Shown: positions 15,060-23,426 of the stretch, in pieces
Layout of the letters: each line of letters opens with the position of its first letter
Numbering within the stretch: position 1 is the first letter of the stretch
Translations under genes and position numbers: made by a program
Assembly: GCF_963664075.1 (NCBI RefSeq)
Contig: NZ_OY760916.1
Location: 2,668,001-2,732,000 of the forward strand
Length of the DNA stretch: 64,000 nucleotides
Origin: an uncultured Desulfobulbus sp.
Lineage (GTDB): Bacteria; Desulfobacterota; Desulfobulbia; Desulfobulbales; Desulfobulbaceae
Direction: 5' to 3'
The notes under the pieces: generated by a model
The model's database searches: none
The model's input: only the letters and a program-made list of their open reading frames with translations
Told to the model about the DNA's origin: nothing

Positions 15060-16229
15060 TTGAAGCGAAAACTCCAGGGCCAATACGTAACCGTTTCTAC
15101 GGTAGGCGAGAAAGTTCAAGCTTTTGTGCCATCACCGTTACCACCACGACCGCCAATCGATTGGACCCCAGAACTGCGTAACAAATTCGACCAGGCACTG
15201 CTAGCGCTAGGGCGGCTTGATAGCGTATCGACCCTACTACCGGAAACCTCACTGTTTCTCTATATGTATGTTCGTAAAGAAGCAGTTCTTTCCTCTATGA
15301 TTGAGGGGACCCAATCTTCGTTGTCAGATCTCCTCCTCTTCGAGTTGGACCAGGTACCAGGAGTCCCGCTTGATGACGTGCAAGAGGTTAGCAACTATGT
15401 TGCAGCCCTCCACCACGGCCTTCGTCTGATGAGGGAAGGGTTGCCATTGTCTTTACGGTTATTCCGTGAAATTCACCGTGTTTTATTGACCAATGGCCGA
15501 GGTAGCAGCCAAACACCGGGCGAATTTCGTCGTAGCCAAAACTGGATCGGCGGTACCAGACCAGGCAATGCGGCTTTTGTCCCACCTCCTGCGGAAGAGG
15601 TGCTAGAGTGCATGAGCAAGCTCGAGCTCTTCCTCCATGATCAACCAGAGCCGACACCGGTATTACTCAAAGCAGCGCTGGCCCATGTGCAGTTTGAAAC
15701 GATTCACCCTTTCCTTGATGGCAACGGTCGTCTAGGCCGTCTAATGATAACGCTGCTGCTATGCGGGCAAAAGGTGCTTCGCGAGCCGATGCTCTACCTT
15801 AGCCTCTACTTCAAAACGCACCGTCAGTATTATTACGAGTTGCTCAACAATGTCCGACTGACAGGCGACTGGGAACCTTGGCTCGACTTCTTCGCCGAGG
15901 CTGTCATTGTTACAGCAACTCAGGCAGTCGAAACAGCCCAACAGATTCTAAACTTGTCCAATCAAGATCGTGAAAAAATCAGCGGAATTGGCCGAGCTGC
16001 AGTATCATGCCTGCAAATTCATCGAGCATTTATGGAACACCCCATAGCCACCTCGGCTTCTCTGGCAGAAAATACAGGCATAACCCCAGCTACAGTCAAT
16101 AAAGCTCTGACCCACCTGGAGCAACTCAATATCGTGAAAGAATTGACTGCCCAAAAGCGTAACCGCCTATTCAGCTATAAGAGTTATATCGAAATCCTAA
16201 GCCGAGGCACCGATCTACCGGGTAGATGA
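15060..16229 (+). CDS. Fic-family protein AMP transferase, intact
   Basis: 389 aa with a TTG start at 15060, GCGGGAG ending 5 bases upstream. The Fic active-site loop HPFLDGNGRLGR is complete at about residues 216-227. The N-terminal half has the DUF4172-like helical lead, including an inhibitory motif S78-x3-E82-G83 in LSSMIEGTQSS, which is the class II type (S/T-x3-E-G/N) that keeps AMP transfer off until relieved. The C-terminal ~60 residues form a winged helix (TSASLAENTGITPATVNKAL). This is the architecture of the SoFic type. Target proteins are unknown. It sits in the island between a resolvase and an Xre operon. Confidence 0.9.
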   Translation: MKRKLQGQYVTVSTVGEKVQAFVPSPLPPRPPIDWTPELRNKFDQALLALGRLDSVSTLLPETSLFLYMYVRKEAVLSSMIEGTQSSLSDLLLFELDQVPGVPLDDVQEVSNYVAALHHGLRLMREGLPLSLRLFREIHRVLLTNGRGSSQTPGEFRRSQNWIGGTRPGNAAFVPPPAEEVLECMSKLELFLHDQPEPTPVLLKAALAHVQFETIHPFLDGNGRLGRLMITLLLCGQKVLREPMLYLSLYFKTHRQYYYELLNNVRLTGDWEPWLDFFAEAVIVTATQAVETAQQILNLSNQDREKISGIGRAAVSCLQIHRAFMEHPIATSASLAENTGITPATVNKALTHLEQLNIVKELTAQKRNRLFSYKSYIEILSRGTDLPGR

Positions 16230-16703
16230 AATTTCTCCATGCCTATGGACAAGTATTCTTGCAACTTCGAGCCAAACAGAAGCCCCCTTCTACTGTTAAA
16301 CTGTTGCAAATTCTGCAACAGTTGCCTCTTTTCTTAGCAATGCAACCTTCTAACTATTTACTAGATAACGACTTATTCTTATTTGTCGGCACTAATCGTA
16401 GTGTACTGGGCAAGAGGCAAAAAACATCCCCCTTGGTCGCAAGGTTACAGCCAAACTTTTCGAGTTTGCATCTTCCTCTACCGTGCCCCTATTATGCCGG
16501 AAGTATTTTCAATTTTATCCATTGAATATCAATAAAATAGGAGCATAACTCTGCACGATTTTGCCGGTTCCTTTGCCGGTTTTCCATTGAACCATTTTGG
16601 GGCCACTGAAAATCGCCATTTCCTTTGTTACTACTCCGGGGGCGCATGCGAAGCCCCCCAATCGGTGTAATGAACAACGAAGAAATCCAATAAAGAGGAC
16701 AGA
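16230..16703. other. Non-coding island stretch
   Basis: About 470 bases without a supportable gene. It contains a hairpin GGGGGC/GCCCCC at 16638-16658 and the motif TTGCCGGTT twice (16560-16585). The block around 16590-16615 (ACCATTTTGGGGCCACTGAA) looks like an insertion-sequence end, but no transposase is attached. Open frames here lack ribosome binding sites. Confidence 0.35.
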
Positions 16704-17150
16704 ATGCTTGTCATAACTGAAGATAAACCTGGTGAGGGGATGACGTTCCAACGGCCAAACATTACCGGGTTCAAAAGTCGATTTCGTCAGATCAGGAAAG
16801 ATTTGAAACTGAATCAAGCTGCAATGGCCGAATATCTGGGCGTCAGCCTTACTACCGTGCAACGATATGAGAAAGGGACGTCATTTCCAACTACCGATAT
16901 TCTTAAAAGCGTTGCCGCCCTGGGCGTGGATCTTCATTGGTTAATAACCGGCACCTCTTCAGTTACCTCCATTTGCCCCAAGAAGGAAACAGACGTCGTG
17001 TATTTTACCTTCCGTTCTACCCGATTCAAACAAATCAATGAAATGTTGGAAAAGTCTGGAATGACCATGGCTGATCTTCATTTCATTATGGATAAGCATT
17101 TCCACGGAATCGTCGACGGCCTGAAGCATCTCAACCAGAAACCGTTTTGA
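16704..17150 (+). CDS. Xre-family transcriptional regulator
   Basis: 148 aa; GAGGACAG precedes the ATG. Residues about 22-78 form the Xre helix-turn-helix (GFKSRFRQIRKDLKLNQAAM, AEYLGVSLTTVQRYEKG, then LHWLITG), as in phage-type repressors whose domain ends with that LxWLLTG-like stretch. The C-terminal part (about 90-148) is unknown. It is the first gene of a compact three-gene unit (16704-17527) ending at the tRNA-Pro, so it may control excision of the island. The second in-frame ATG (residue 13, MTFQRPN) is an alternative start. Confidence 0.85.
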   Translation: MLVITEDKPGEGMTFQRPNITGFKSRFRQIRKDLKLNQAAMAEYLGVSLTTVQRYEKGTSFPTTDILKSVAALGVDLHWLITGTSSVTSICPKKETDVVYFTFRSTRFKQINEMLEKSGMTMADLHFIMDKHFHGIVDGLKHLNQKPF

Positions 17151-17152
17151 CA

Positions 17153-17320
17153 ATGAAGACCCCAATTTTTACTACACCACGCCGCGGTCAGATGGGAAAT
17201 ATACAGCTGGGATCTGATTACATGCTTGAGGTAAGGGAACGGGCCAGACGCATGAAAGCGGCGATCCGGGAAGAAAAAGAATCTACCAACAAACGGCAAC
17301 ACCGATTGCCTGGTTTCTAA
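17153..17320 (+). CDS. Small basic protein (55 aa) between regulator and excisionase-like gene
   Basis: ATG 17153 follows the regulator stop by 2 bases and the frame ends in TAA at 17318-17320, 12 bases before the next gene. The protein (MKTPIFTTPRRGQMGNIQLG, then MLEVRERARRMKAAIREEKE) is basic and helical in its second half. Such tight spacing on both sides argues for a real, translationally coupled gene. I do not recognise a family. Confidence 0.55.
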   Translation: MKTPIFTTPRRGQMGNIQLGSDYMLEVRERARRMKAAIREEKESTNKRQHRLPGF

Positions 17321-17332
17321 GAGAATAAAGAT

Positions 17333-17527
17333 ATGGAATTTTCACAAACGCATTATACGCCTAGGCAGCTATCGGAACGTTTGCAAATTTCAGAATACAC
17401 CTTGGCAAGCTGGCGGTGTAAGGGAGAGGGACCAAAATTTATGAAATTTGGTCGGTCGGTCAGATATTCGATTGAATCGGTTCATGAATGGGAAAACGAG
17501 AGCCTAAAATCGAATACCGCGCAATGA
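17333..17527 (+). CDS. Excisionase-like helix-turn-helix protein
   Basis: 64 aa. The sequence YTPRQLSERLQISEYTLASW, then RCKGEGPKFMKFGRSVRYSI and a closing WENESL, is the winged helix-turn-helix of the HTH_17/AlpA/excisionase type, which bends DNA at attachment sites or activates integrase genes. It lies within 100 bases of the tRNA-Pro attachment site, the usual place for a recombination directionality factor. The partner integrase is missing from the island. Confidence 0.75.
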   Translation: MEFSQTHYTPRQLSERLQISEYTLASWRCKGEGPKFMKFGRSVRYSIESVHEWENESLKSNTAQ

Positions 17528-17531
17528 AAAT

Positions 17532-17601
17532 AAAAAAGCAGTTGCGACCTATGTGCGACCAGCCAATATTTGACTTGTCGATCATGTGTCTGCAACTGCT
17601 T
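17532..17601 (-). terminator. Terminator-like long-loop hairpin behind tRNA-Pro
   Basis: On the minus strand AAGCAGTTGC pairs with GCAACTGCTT (10 perfect pairs) across a 46-base loop, followed by TTTTATTTTC. It is the new downstream end supplied by the island in place of the terminator now stranded at 4013-4050. Confidence 0.55.
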
Positions 17602-17609
17602 GAAATTAC

Positions 17610-17686
17610 TGGTCGGAACGAGAGGATTTGAACCTCCGGCCCCCTGAACCCCATTCAGGTGCGCTACCAGGCTGCGCTACGTTCCG
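17610..17686 (-). tRNA. tRNA-Pro (anticodon GGG)
   Basis: 77 bases including an encoded CCA. Acceptor CGGAACG pairs with CGTTCCG, discriminator A. The anticodon loop ATGGGGT between CCTGA and TCAGG gives anticodon GGG. The T arm reads GGAGG TTCAAAT CCTCT. The gene is intact; its 3' half is repeated at 4051-4108. Confidence 0.97.
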
Positions 17687-17702
17687 AGAAATGTGGAGCT
17701 GT

Positions 17703-17731
17703 ATTTAGCATTGTTGGGTGGTCTCTGTCAA
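17703..17731 (-). promoter_or_regulatory. Promoter of tRNA-Pro
   Basis: On the minus strand TTGACA, 17 bases, CTAAAT; the -10 element ends 16 bases before the tRNA 5' end. Confidence 0.6.
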
Positions 17732-17737
17732 CCACTT

Positions 17738-18133
17738 TTAATGCTTTGGATTATTTCCTTGTTCAAGCTGATTGAGAAGTGCCTGAAGTTCGGTTTTAAC
17801 CTGCTGAATTATTTCAGTTTTAGCACTTTCCTCAGCCCTTTGTTTGGGCTGAAAAGTGTGCTCTAAATCACCGGTTTTAAGGGCCTCTTTCAGGTATTTC
17901 CTGGCACCGGATATGGTGTACCCTTGCTGGTGGAGAAGATCTTTGATGACCAGCAAGGTTTGTACATCTTTACGGCGGTACAACCGCTGTTTTGACTTAC
18001 CGCGAACGGGCTTTATACAGGCAAACTCCGCCTCCCAATATCTGAGCACGTGGGTTTCAACACCAACGAGCTCACTCACCTCACCGATCCGAAAATAGAC
18101 TTTGTCAGGTATATGAGAGAAATTCGAAGCCAT
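17738..18133 (-). CDS. MerR-family transcriptional regulator
   Basis: 131 aa. The N-terminal winged helix is typical MerR: KVYFRIGEVSELVGVETHVL, RYWEAEF, then LYRRKDVQTLLVIKDLLHQQ and GYTISGARKYL (about residues 10-85). The rest is a coiled-coil dimer helix. No metal-binding cysteines are present, so it is of the generic 'MlrA/HTH_MerR-SF' type seen after ihfA in many Desulfobacterota and Myxococcota, not a metal sensor. It is the last gene of the thrS operon line, 69 bases after ihfA, and next to tRNA-Pro. The regulated genes are unknown. Confidence 0.88.
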   Translation of the reverse strand: MASNFSHIPDKVYFRIGEVSELVGVETHVLRYWEAEFACIKPVRGKSKQRLYRRKDVQTLLVIKDLLHQQGYTISGARKYLKEALKTGDLEHTFQPKQRAEESAKTEIIQQVKTELQALLNQLEQGNNPKH

Positions 18134-18202
18134 CAGTCCTGCCTCATGTGTTGCCCCTCACCCTTCTATCACCTCATCCTGTGTAATGAGTTCGCTTATG
18201 CT

Positions 18203-18499
18203 TTATTCAAAGGCGTTTAAACGCTCACGCAGCCGTTTACTAGGACGAAAGGAAACCATCTGTCGCTTAGTGATGGTCATGGACTCACCAGTACGTGGGT
18301 TACGTCCACGACGGGGTGATTTATCACGGACCGTCAGGGTACCGAATTGAACCAGTTTGATAGACTCACCAGCAACCATGGTATTTTTCATGGTCGCGAA
18401 GACGGTATCCACGATCTCAGCGGCGTTACGCTGGGAGACACCCAACTTTTCGTTGACGGAAATGGCTAATTCTTTGCGGGTTACATTTTTTTTCTTCAT
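18203..18499 (-). CDS. ihfA: Integration host factor subunit alpha
   Basis: 98 aa HU/IHF-fold protein. MKKKNVTRKELAISVNEKLG and VQFGTLTVRDKSPRRGRNPR with TGESMTITKRQMVSFRPSK show the DNA-wrapping beta arm with the key Pro of the RNPRTGE stretch. IHF bends DNA sharply and assists sigma54 promoters and site-specific recombination. Its position directly after pheT, with a 4-base ATGA overlap, is the classic IHF-alpha context and supports the alpha rather than HU assignment. The beta partner is not in this window. Confidence 0.92.
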   Translation of the reverse strand: MKKKNVTRKELAISVNEKLGVSQRNAAEIVDTVFATMKNTMVAGESIKLVQFGTLTVRDKSPRRGRNPRTGESMTITKRQMVSFRPSKRLRERLNAFE

Positions 18500-20943
18500 A
18501 CTTCTGATCCTTCGCGATAACGGGCATTAAAATCTGCCATTAATTTTTTCACAATTTTTTGATGCGCTTTGTCAACGGTCTTATCGTCGAGTGTGGCGGT
18601 GGCCGAACGATAGGTCAGGCCTAGAGCTACACTCTTATGACCTGCCTCAATAGATTTGCCACGATATACATCAAAGATCTCAGCGGACTCAAGATATTTT
18701 TGCGACTGTTGACGAATAGCCAGCAGCAAATCACCAGCGGGTACTGCATCCGGAACCACAAGACTGATATCCCGTTTCACGGTGGGATATTTCGGCAGGG
18801 AATGGAACTGCTTCGGAACGCGCTGAATTTTCAATAGTTGATCGAGATCAATTTCCAAAAAATAAACCGGTTGCTTAATGTCAAATCCCTTCAGGGTCTT
18901 GGGATGGACAGCGCCCAGGGTACCGATGACTGTCTTTTGAGGACTGAGCACAATGGCCTGCTGGGGGTCGCAGTAGGGTTGCAGCGATTCCGGTATATAG
19001 CTAAACATTGATCCGGGAGTGCCCTCATCAATGCGTAAAGTCTGCAACAGATTTGCAGCGAGCCCCTTGATATCAAAAAAATCACCCTTTTGCTCGGAAA
19101 AATGCAACGATTCGGCCTGGGGGTAGCGTAATCCACTGAGAACGGCACAGAGGTACATCCGCTCTTGGGGCAGCTCTCCTTCCTGCTGTTGAATAAAGAT
19201 CTTACCGATCTCAAAAAGACGAATGTCCGGCTGTTGAAAATTGATATTGCGGCAGACATTTTCAAGGAGACCGGGCAAGAGCATGGAACGCATGACCGCC
19301 TGCTCTTCAGTCAGTGGATTCAGCAAGCGGGTATGCAGCCTGCGCTCGTCACCTTCAGGGATCTGGCAAAGGTCAAGATGCGACTCGCTGACAAAACTAT
19401 AGTTAATCGCCTCAGAATATCCCTGAGCGGTCATCAGCGCAGCTATCTCCTGGCGCAAGCTCCGCATGGCATCGCGCTTTGGATAGTCCATGCGAATAAA
19501 AGGCTGCGAGGTAGGTATTTCGTTGTAGCCAACCAGGCGGGCCACTTCTTCAACCAGATCTATTTCACGTTCGATATCTATCCGGAAACTGGGAACCTGT
19601 ACCTCAAGGGTCTGAGCATCGAGCTCTTGTGTGGCAAACTCGATGGACTCGAGATAGGTCGCAACCTGATTGAGACTCAAATCGATACCAAGCAACCGAT
19701 TAACACGTTCCAGGCGCAGTTGCAGGGTAATAAGTCCTTTTTGACCGGGATAGATATCCAGCCCATCAGATTCTGGTTCGGCACCAGCGTATTCAACCAT
19801 GAGGTTAACTGCACGCTGCAACGCCTTATCCGCGAGGTTGGGATCGACACCACGTTCAAAGCGATAGGAAGCCTCCGAGGGGATACCGAGTTTACGGGCG
19901 GTACGACGAATGGAAACAGGATTAAAACAGGCAGATTCCAAAAGAATTGTGGTGCTCTTTTCTGTAATTTCTGTGTCGAGCCCGCCCATGACACCGGCAA
20001 GGGCGACGGGACGCTCGGCGTCACAGATCAACAGCATATCCTCATCCAAGGTACGCTTGTTATCATCAAGAGTCACCAACTCGGTCTCACCAGACTGAGG
20101 ACGACGGACGACGATTTTCTTGCCGCGCAGGGTTTCGAAATCAAAGGCGTGCAGGGGTTGGCCGGACTCCAGCATGACATAGTTGGTAATATCGACAATG
20201 TTGTTGATGGGACGCATACCAACAGCGCTTAACCGCTGCTGCATCCACTCTGGTGCCGGACCGATCTTGACGTTTTTCAACTTACGTGCGGTATAACGGG
20301 GGCAGAGTTCAGCATCATCGATGACGACCTCATAATCAACTCCCTGACCTGTCAGAGGTGTAACCTCCGCAACGAGCGGCTGTAAAGGGCCACCAACAAA
20401 GGAGGCGACTTCGCGGGCGATACCACGTACAGATGCACAATCAGGGCGGTTAGGAGTCAAGTCGACTTCAATGACGGTATCGCGCATGGAGAGAGCATCG
20501 ATAAGTGGCATACCGGCTGCCAAGGATGCATCCAGATCCATAATCCCTGAATGATCTCCATCGATGCCAAGTTCCCGGGAGGAACAGAGCATGCCATGGG
20601 AGGCAACACCGCGCATCTTAGATTTTTTGATCTTGGTTCCGTCGGGCAGCTTACCCCCCGGTTTGGCAAGAGCGGTGACCATGCCCGCGTGTACATTGGG
20701 TGCACCACAGACAATCTGCACAGTCTCCTCACCGTTATCAACGGTGCATACGCTCAGTTTGTCGGCATCCGGATGTTTACTGACTTCCGTAACGCGAGCA
20801 GTGGTAATCGAGGCGAGATCGGCAAACAATTCCTCGACGCTGTCAACTTCCAGACCGAGCATGGTCAGACGGTCGGAAATCTGGGTTGATGTTACCCCTT
20901 GCGTGGAGACGAACTGATTGAGCCAGCTGAGTGTGAATTTCAT
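18496..20943 (-). CDS. pheT: Phenylalanyl-tRNA synthetase beta subunit
   Basis: 815 aa, full family length. It forms the alpha2-beta2 synthetase with PheS. Seen in order: N-terminal MKFTLSWLNQFV, the tRNA-binding OB domain (VSKHPDADKLSVCTVDNGEE, VCGAPNV), the B1/B5 domains (NRPDCASVRGIARE, GIPSEASYRFERGVDP), the B3/B4 editing domain, and the C-terminal ferredoxin-like anticodon-binding domain (FHSLPKYPTVKRDISLVVPD to the end). It is separated from pheS by 185 bases containing a strong terminator-like hairpin, and overlaps ihfA by 4 bases. Confidence 0.97.
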   Translation of the reverse strand: MKFTLSWLNQFVSTQGVTSTQISDRLTMLGLEVDSVEELFADLASITTARVTEVSKHPDADKLSVCTVDNGEETVQIVCGAPNVHAGMVTALAKPGGKLPDGTKIKKSKMRGVASHGMLCSSRELGIDGDHSGIMDLDASLAAGMPLIDALSMRDTVIEVDLTPNRPDCASVRGIAREVASFVGGPLQPLVAEVTPLTGQGVDYEVVIDDAELCPRYTARKLKNVKIGPAPEWMQQRLSAVGMRPINNIVDITNYVMLESGQPLHAFDFETLRGKKIVVRRPQSGETELVTLDDNKRTLDEDMLLICDAERPVALAGVMGGLDTEITEKSTTILLESACFNPVSIRRTARKLGIPSEASYRFERGVDPNLADKALQRAVNLMVEYAGAEPESDGLDIYPGQKGLITLQLRLERVNRLLGIDLSLNQVATYLESIEFATQELDAQTLEVQVPSFRIDIEREIDLVEEVARLVGYNEIPTSQPFIRMDYPKRDAMRSLRQEIAALMTAQGYSEAINYSFVSESHLDLCQIPEGDERRLHTRLLNPLTEEQAVMRSMLLPGLLENVCRNINFQQPDIRLFEIGKIFIQQQEGELPQERMYLCAVLSGLRYPQAESLHFSEQKGDFFDIKGLAANLLQTLRIDEGTPGSMFSYIPESLQPYCDPQQAIVLSPQKTVIGTLGAVHPKTLKGFDIKQPVYFLEIDLDQLLKIQRVPKQFHSLPKYPTVKRDISLVVPDAVPAGDLLLAIRQQSQKYLESAEIFDVYRGKSIEAGHKSVALGLTYRSATATLDDKTVDKAHQKIVKKLMADFNARYREGSEV

Positions 20944-20983
20944 GTGAGTGTATCCTGCAAACAGCGTTATCGTTTTGAAAGAC

Positions 20984-20996
20984 GGGATTTAATCCC
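20984..20996. promoter_or_regulatory. Small palindrome in the pheS-pheT gap
   Basis: GGGAT and ATCCC are inverted arms around TTA, about 40 bases before the pheT start. Possibly part of a leader structure together with the larger hairpin at 21034-21069; no protein can be assigned. Confidence 0.3.
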
Positions 20997-21030
20997 ATGC
21001 GAACGACGAAAAATACAGAGGCCAAACGTG

Positions 21031-21069
21031 AAAAAACCACACCGGAGACATGCTTTTCCGGTGTGGTTT
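21031..21069 (-). terminator. Strong intrinsic terminator between pheS and pheT
   Basis: On the minus strand AAACCACACCGGA pairs perfectly (13 bp) with TCCGGTGTGGTTT around a 10-base loop, and the stem runs into a total of six T. It lies 87 bases upstream of the pheT start, inside what is normally a tightly linked pheS-pheT pair. Confidence 0.75.
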
Positions 21070-21128
21070 ACCTCGTTTGACCTTCATCTCACCTGAACAC
21101 TCGAAACGAGGCTCAAGGAGAGAAACTA

Positions 21129-22142
21129 TTAGAACTGGGAAAGGAACCGGAGGTCGTTTTCGTAGTATAAACGGATATCGTCGATACCGTACTTGAGCAT
21201 GGCAATACGTTCAACGCCAAGCCCAAAAGCAAATCCAGAGTAGACATCCGGATCGTAGCCGACCATTTTCAAGACCTCAGGATCGATAAGTCCTGATCCG
21301 AGAATTTCCAGCCATCCAGTGCGCTTACAAACCCGGCAACCAGATCCACCACAGATAACGCAGGCAATATCAACCTCGGCACTGGGCTCAGTAAACGGAA
21401 AAAAGCTGGGACGAAAGCGAAGGGCCAGATCACGCTCAAACATCTTATGGGTGAAGGCGGTCAGAACTCCCTTGAGATCCGCAAAGGAGACGTCTTTATC
21501 CACGAGAAAGCCCTCGACCTGATGGAACATGGGCGTGTGTGTAATATCAGAGTCGCAGCGATACACCTTACCCGGTGCAATATAGCGCAGCGGTGGCTCC
21601 TGATTTTCCATAATCCTGGCCTGCATTGGTGAAGTATGCGTACGCAGGAGGATTGAATCCGTGACGTAAAAGGTGTCGTGCATGTCACGGGCCGGATGAT
21701 GCGGCGGAATGTTCAGCGCTTCAAAGTTGTAGTAGTCGCTCTCGACATCCGGGCCTTCAGCAACAGCAAACCCAAGTCCCTCAAAAATTGAGCAGATTTC
21801 CTCCATGACCTGGGTCACGGGGTGGAGTTTGCCAAAAGGCAGATAGCGTCCAGGCAGACTGTAATCAGTGGCACCGGCAGCAGAACTCTGCAGTCCGGCA
21901 CCCAACTGCGTTTTTAATTCTTCAAAACGCAGTTCAACACCCTGCTTAATGTCATTGGCCAGTTGGCCAAGCCGGGGACGGTCTTCCGGTGCGACAGATT
22001 TCAACTGGCGCATGACTCCGGTCAGCAGTCCCCCTTTGCGACCTAGGTACTGGATACGAAAGGCTTCAAGACCTGCGGAGTCCTTGACCGTATCCAGGGC
22101 CTCGCCTGCTTCTTGCTTGAGCCTAAGCAGCTCGCTTTCCAT
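21129..22142 (-). CDS. pheS: Phenylalanyl-tRNA synthetase alpha subunit
   Basis: 337 aa. The N-terminal coiled coil (residues about 1-90) is followed by the class II catalytic core: motif 2 region [12 protein letters not shown] and [10 protein letters not shown], the Phe-binding and ATP-binding segments [13 protein letters not shown] (read here as [15 protein letters not shown]) and motif 3 [19 protein letters not shown] small cysteine cluster ([12 protein letters not shown]) between them is the variable insertion seen in many bacterial PheS. It starts 19 bases after rplT and so belongs to the thrS transcript. Confidence 0.97.
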   Translation of the reverse strand: MESELLRLKQEAGEALDTVKDSAGLEAFRIQYLGRKGGLLTGVMRQLKSVAPEDRPRLGQLANDIKQGVELRFEELKTQLGAGLQSSAAGATDYSLPGRYLPFGKLHPVTQVMEEICSIFEGLGFAVAEGPDVESDYYNFEALNIPPHHPARDMHDTFYVTDSILLRTHTSPMQARIMENQEPPLRYIAPGKVYRCDSDITHTPMFHQVEGFLVDKDVSFADLKGVLTAFTHKMFERDLALRFRPSFFPFTEPSAEVDIACVICGGSGCRVCKRTGWLEILGSGLIDPEVLKMVGYDPDVYSGFAFGLGVERIAMLKYGIDDIRLYYENDLRFLSQF

Positions 22143-22161
22143 AGGGCAGTCCGTGATCAGA

Positions 22162-22515
22162 TCAGGAAGCCAGTCCGGAAGCTTTCACCACTTCAGTGAA
22201 GGCGTTAGGATCGACAATGGCCAGGTTGGAGAGCACTTTCCGATCGAGTTCGATGGAATTTTTGCTCATCCCGTTAATCAAGCGGCTGTAATTCACATTG
22301 TTCTGTTTGGCAGCTGCGCTGATACGAGAAATCCACAGAGCGCGGAACTCCCGTTTTTTAACGCGACGATCCCGATATGCGTAGCACAGCGCGCGATCAA
22401 CAGCTTCAGCAGCGGTTCTAAACAGACGATGTTTACCGCCACGAAAACCTTTAGCCAGGGACAATACTTTATTTCTTCTGCGGCGTGCTTTAAAACCGCG
22501 AGTTACACGAGGCAT
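22162..22515 (-). CDS. rplT: Ribosomal protein L20
   Basis: 117 aa, the standard length. [20 protein letters not shown] and the basic extension that threads into 23S rRNA are clear, followed by the globular C-terminus ([20 protein letters not shown]). L20 is needed early in large-subunit assembly and in related operons represses its own translation with L35. The 92-base gap to rpmI may contain such a site; I see no certain structure. Confidence 0.97.
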   Translation of the reverse strand: MPRVTRGFKARRRRNKVLSLAKGFRGGKHRLFRTAAEAVDRALCYAYRDRRVKKREFRALWISRISAAAKQNNVNYSRLINGMSKNSIELDRKVLSNLAIVDPNAFTEVVKASGLAS

Positions 22516-22607
22516 CTTATTCTCCGTTCAAACTAAACTCATAAAACCGTGCATGCAGCAGCTATGCAACGGTACAAACCAAGATGAGATCTATAAAACC
22601 TATCCTC

Positions 22608-22805
22608 TTAGGCGTAGGGCAGCATTCTGCGTACTGCTTTTACATCAACATCGGCAATCAAAGATGCCTTGCGCAAGTTACGTTTACGCTTGGTTGATTT
22701 TTTGGTGAGGATATGCGAGGTAAACGCCTTGGCACGACGAATTCGTCCGGAACCGGTGGTTTTAAACCGTTTGGCTGCGCCTCGGTTGGTTTTCATTTTT
22801 GGCAT
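22608..22805 (-). CDS. rpmI: Ribosomal protein L35
   Basis: 65 aa. [20 protein letters not shown] is the conserved L35 start, ending [20 protein letters not shown]. It lies between infC and rplT as in most bacteria and is part of the 50S subunit. Confidence 0.97.
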   Translation of the reverse strand: MPKMKTNRGAAKRFKTTGSGRIRRAKAFTSHILTKKSTKRKRNLRKASLIADVDVKAVRRMLPYA

Positions 22806-22877
22806 GGTATACGCTCCTTACATCTAGCCGGCCGTATATCCAGCCGGAACTCATGGGGTTATAATCAATGTATAATT

Positions 22878-23426
22878 TTAGGCCTTTGGTCCAACGAACA
22901 TCACGAGTTGCCGTCCTTCCATTTTGGGTTCCTGGATGATTATACAGTCTTCCCGCAGCGTGTCGGCAATTTTGTTCAAAGCTTCCAAACCGATGGTCTG
23001 GGCGTAAATAATTTCCCGACCCCGGAAGCGCATGGTCACCTTGACCTTATTTTTCTCCGCAAGAAACTGTTTGATCTTCCGTATCTTGAAGTTGAGGTCA
23101 TGTTCCTCTGTTTTGGGGCGGAACTTGATCTCACGGGTCTCAATTACGGTTTGTTTCTTCTTGGCTTCCTGCTGCTTCTTTTTCAGCTCGTAGCGGAATT
23201 TGTCGTAATTCATGATACGACAAACGGGTGGATCAGCCTTATCGGAGACCTCAACCAGGTCGAGCCCCTGCTCGTGAGCAGTTTCAAGTGCAGCTTTAAC
23301 GCTTATAATTCCACGCTGTGTCCCATCAGCATCAATAAGGCGAATCTCTTTGTATTTGATCTCCTCATTGACTTTAATCTTCAGTTCCTGCTGGGGGGGA
23401 AGTTTTCTGCCGCCTCGCTTCTTAAT
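22878..23426 (-). CDS. infC: Translation initiation factor IF-3, ATT start
   Basis: 182 aa when started at ATT (23426), the expected full length. The site is fixed by GGAGG 7 bases upstream and by the encoded N-terminus KKRGGRKLPPQQELKIKVNE, IRLIDADGTQRGIISVKAAL, LDLVEVSDKADPPVCRIMNY, the conserved IF3-N domain. The first ATG (23213) would give only the C-terminal part (MNYDKFRYELKKKQQEAKKK onward). An ATT start is known from E. coli infC, where IF-3 discriminates against it and so limits its own synthesis. The same autoregulation is expected here. It lies 29 bases after thrS. Confidence 0.95.
   Translation of the reverse strand: MKKRGGRKLPPQQELKIKVNEEIKYKEIRLIDADGTQRGIISVKAALETAHEQGLDLVEVSDKADPPVCRIMNYDKFRYELKKKQQEAKKKQTVIETREIKFRPKTEEHDLNFKIRKIKQFLAEKNKVKVTMRFRGREIIYAQTIGLEALNKIADTLREDCIIIQEPKMEGRQLVMFVGPKA

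Larger units (their letters stand above)
4061..17609. mobile_element. Genomic island of about 13.5 kb inserted in tRNA-Pro
   Basis: It is bounded by the intact tRNA-Pro (17610-17686, 3' end facing the island) and by a direct repeat of its 3' half at 4051-4108. The content is typical cargo: two toxin-antitoxin pairs, an intact and a deleted Fic gene, a serine resolvase, an Xre regulator and an excisionase-like HTH gene next to the tRNA, plus many pseudogenes (KamA-type, TSUP, RRM). No tyrosine integrase is seen, so the element is probably immobilised. An RNA-chaperone set (cold-shock protein, DEAD-box helicase, RRM remnant) sits inside. The boundaries are seen in the sequence; the insertion history is inference. 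Confidence 0.8.

Noticed and set aside
16226..16525. 99-aa frame after the Fic gene, considered as an integrase remnant
   Set aside because: No Arg-His-Arg-Tyr pattern or any recombinase-like segment; no ribosome binding site.
19165..20232. 355-aa plus-strand frame opposite pheT
   Set aside because: Antisense shadow of pheT, which has full family motifs on the minus strand.
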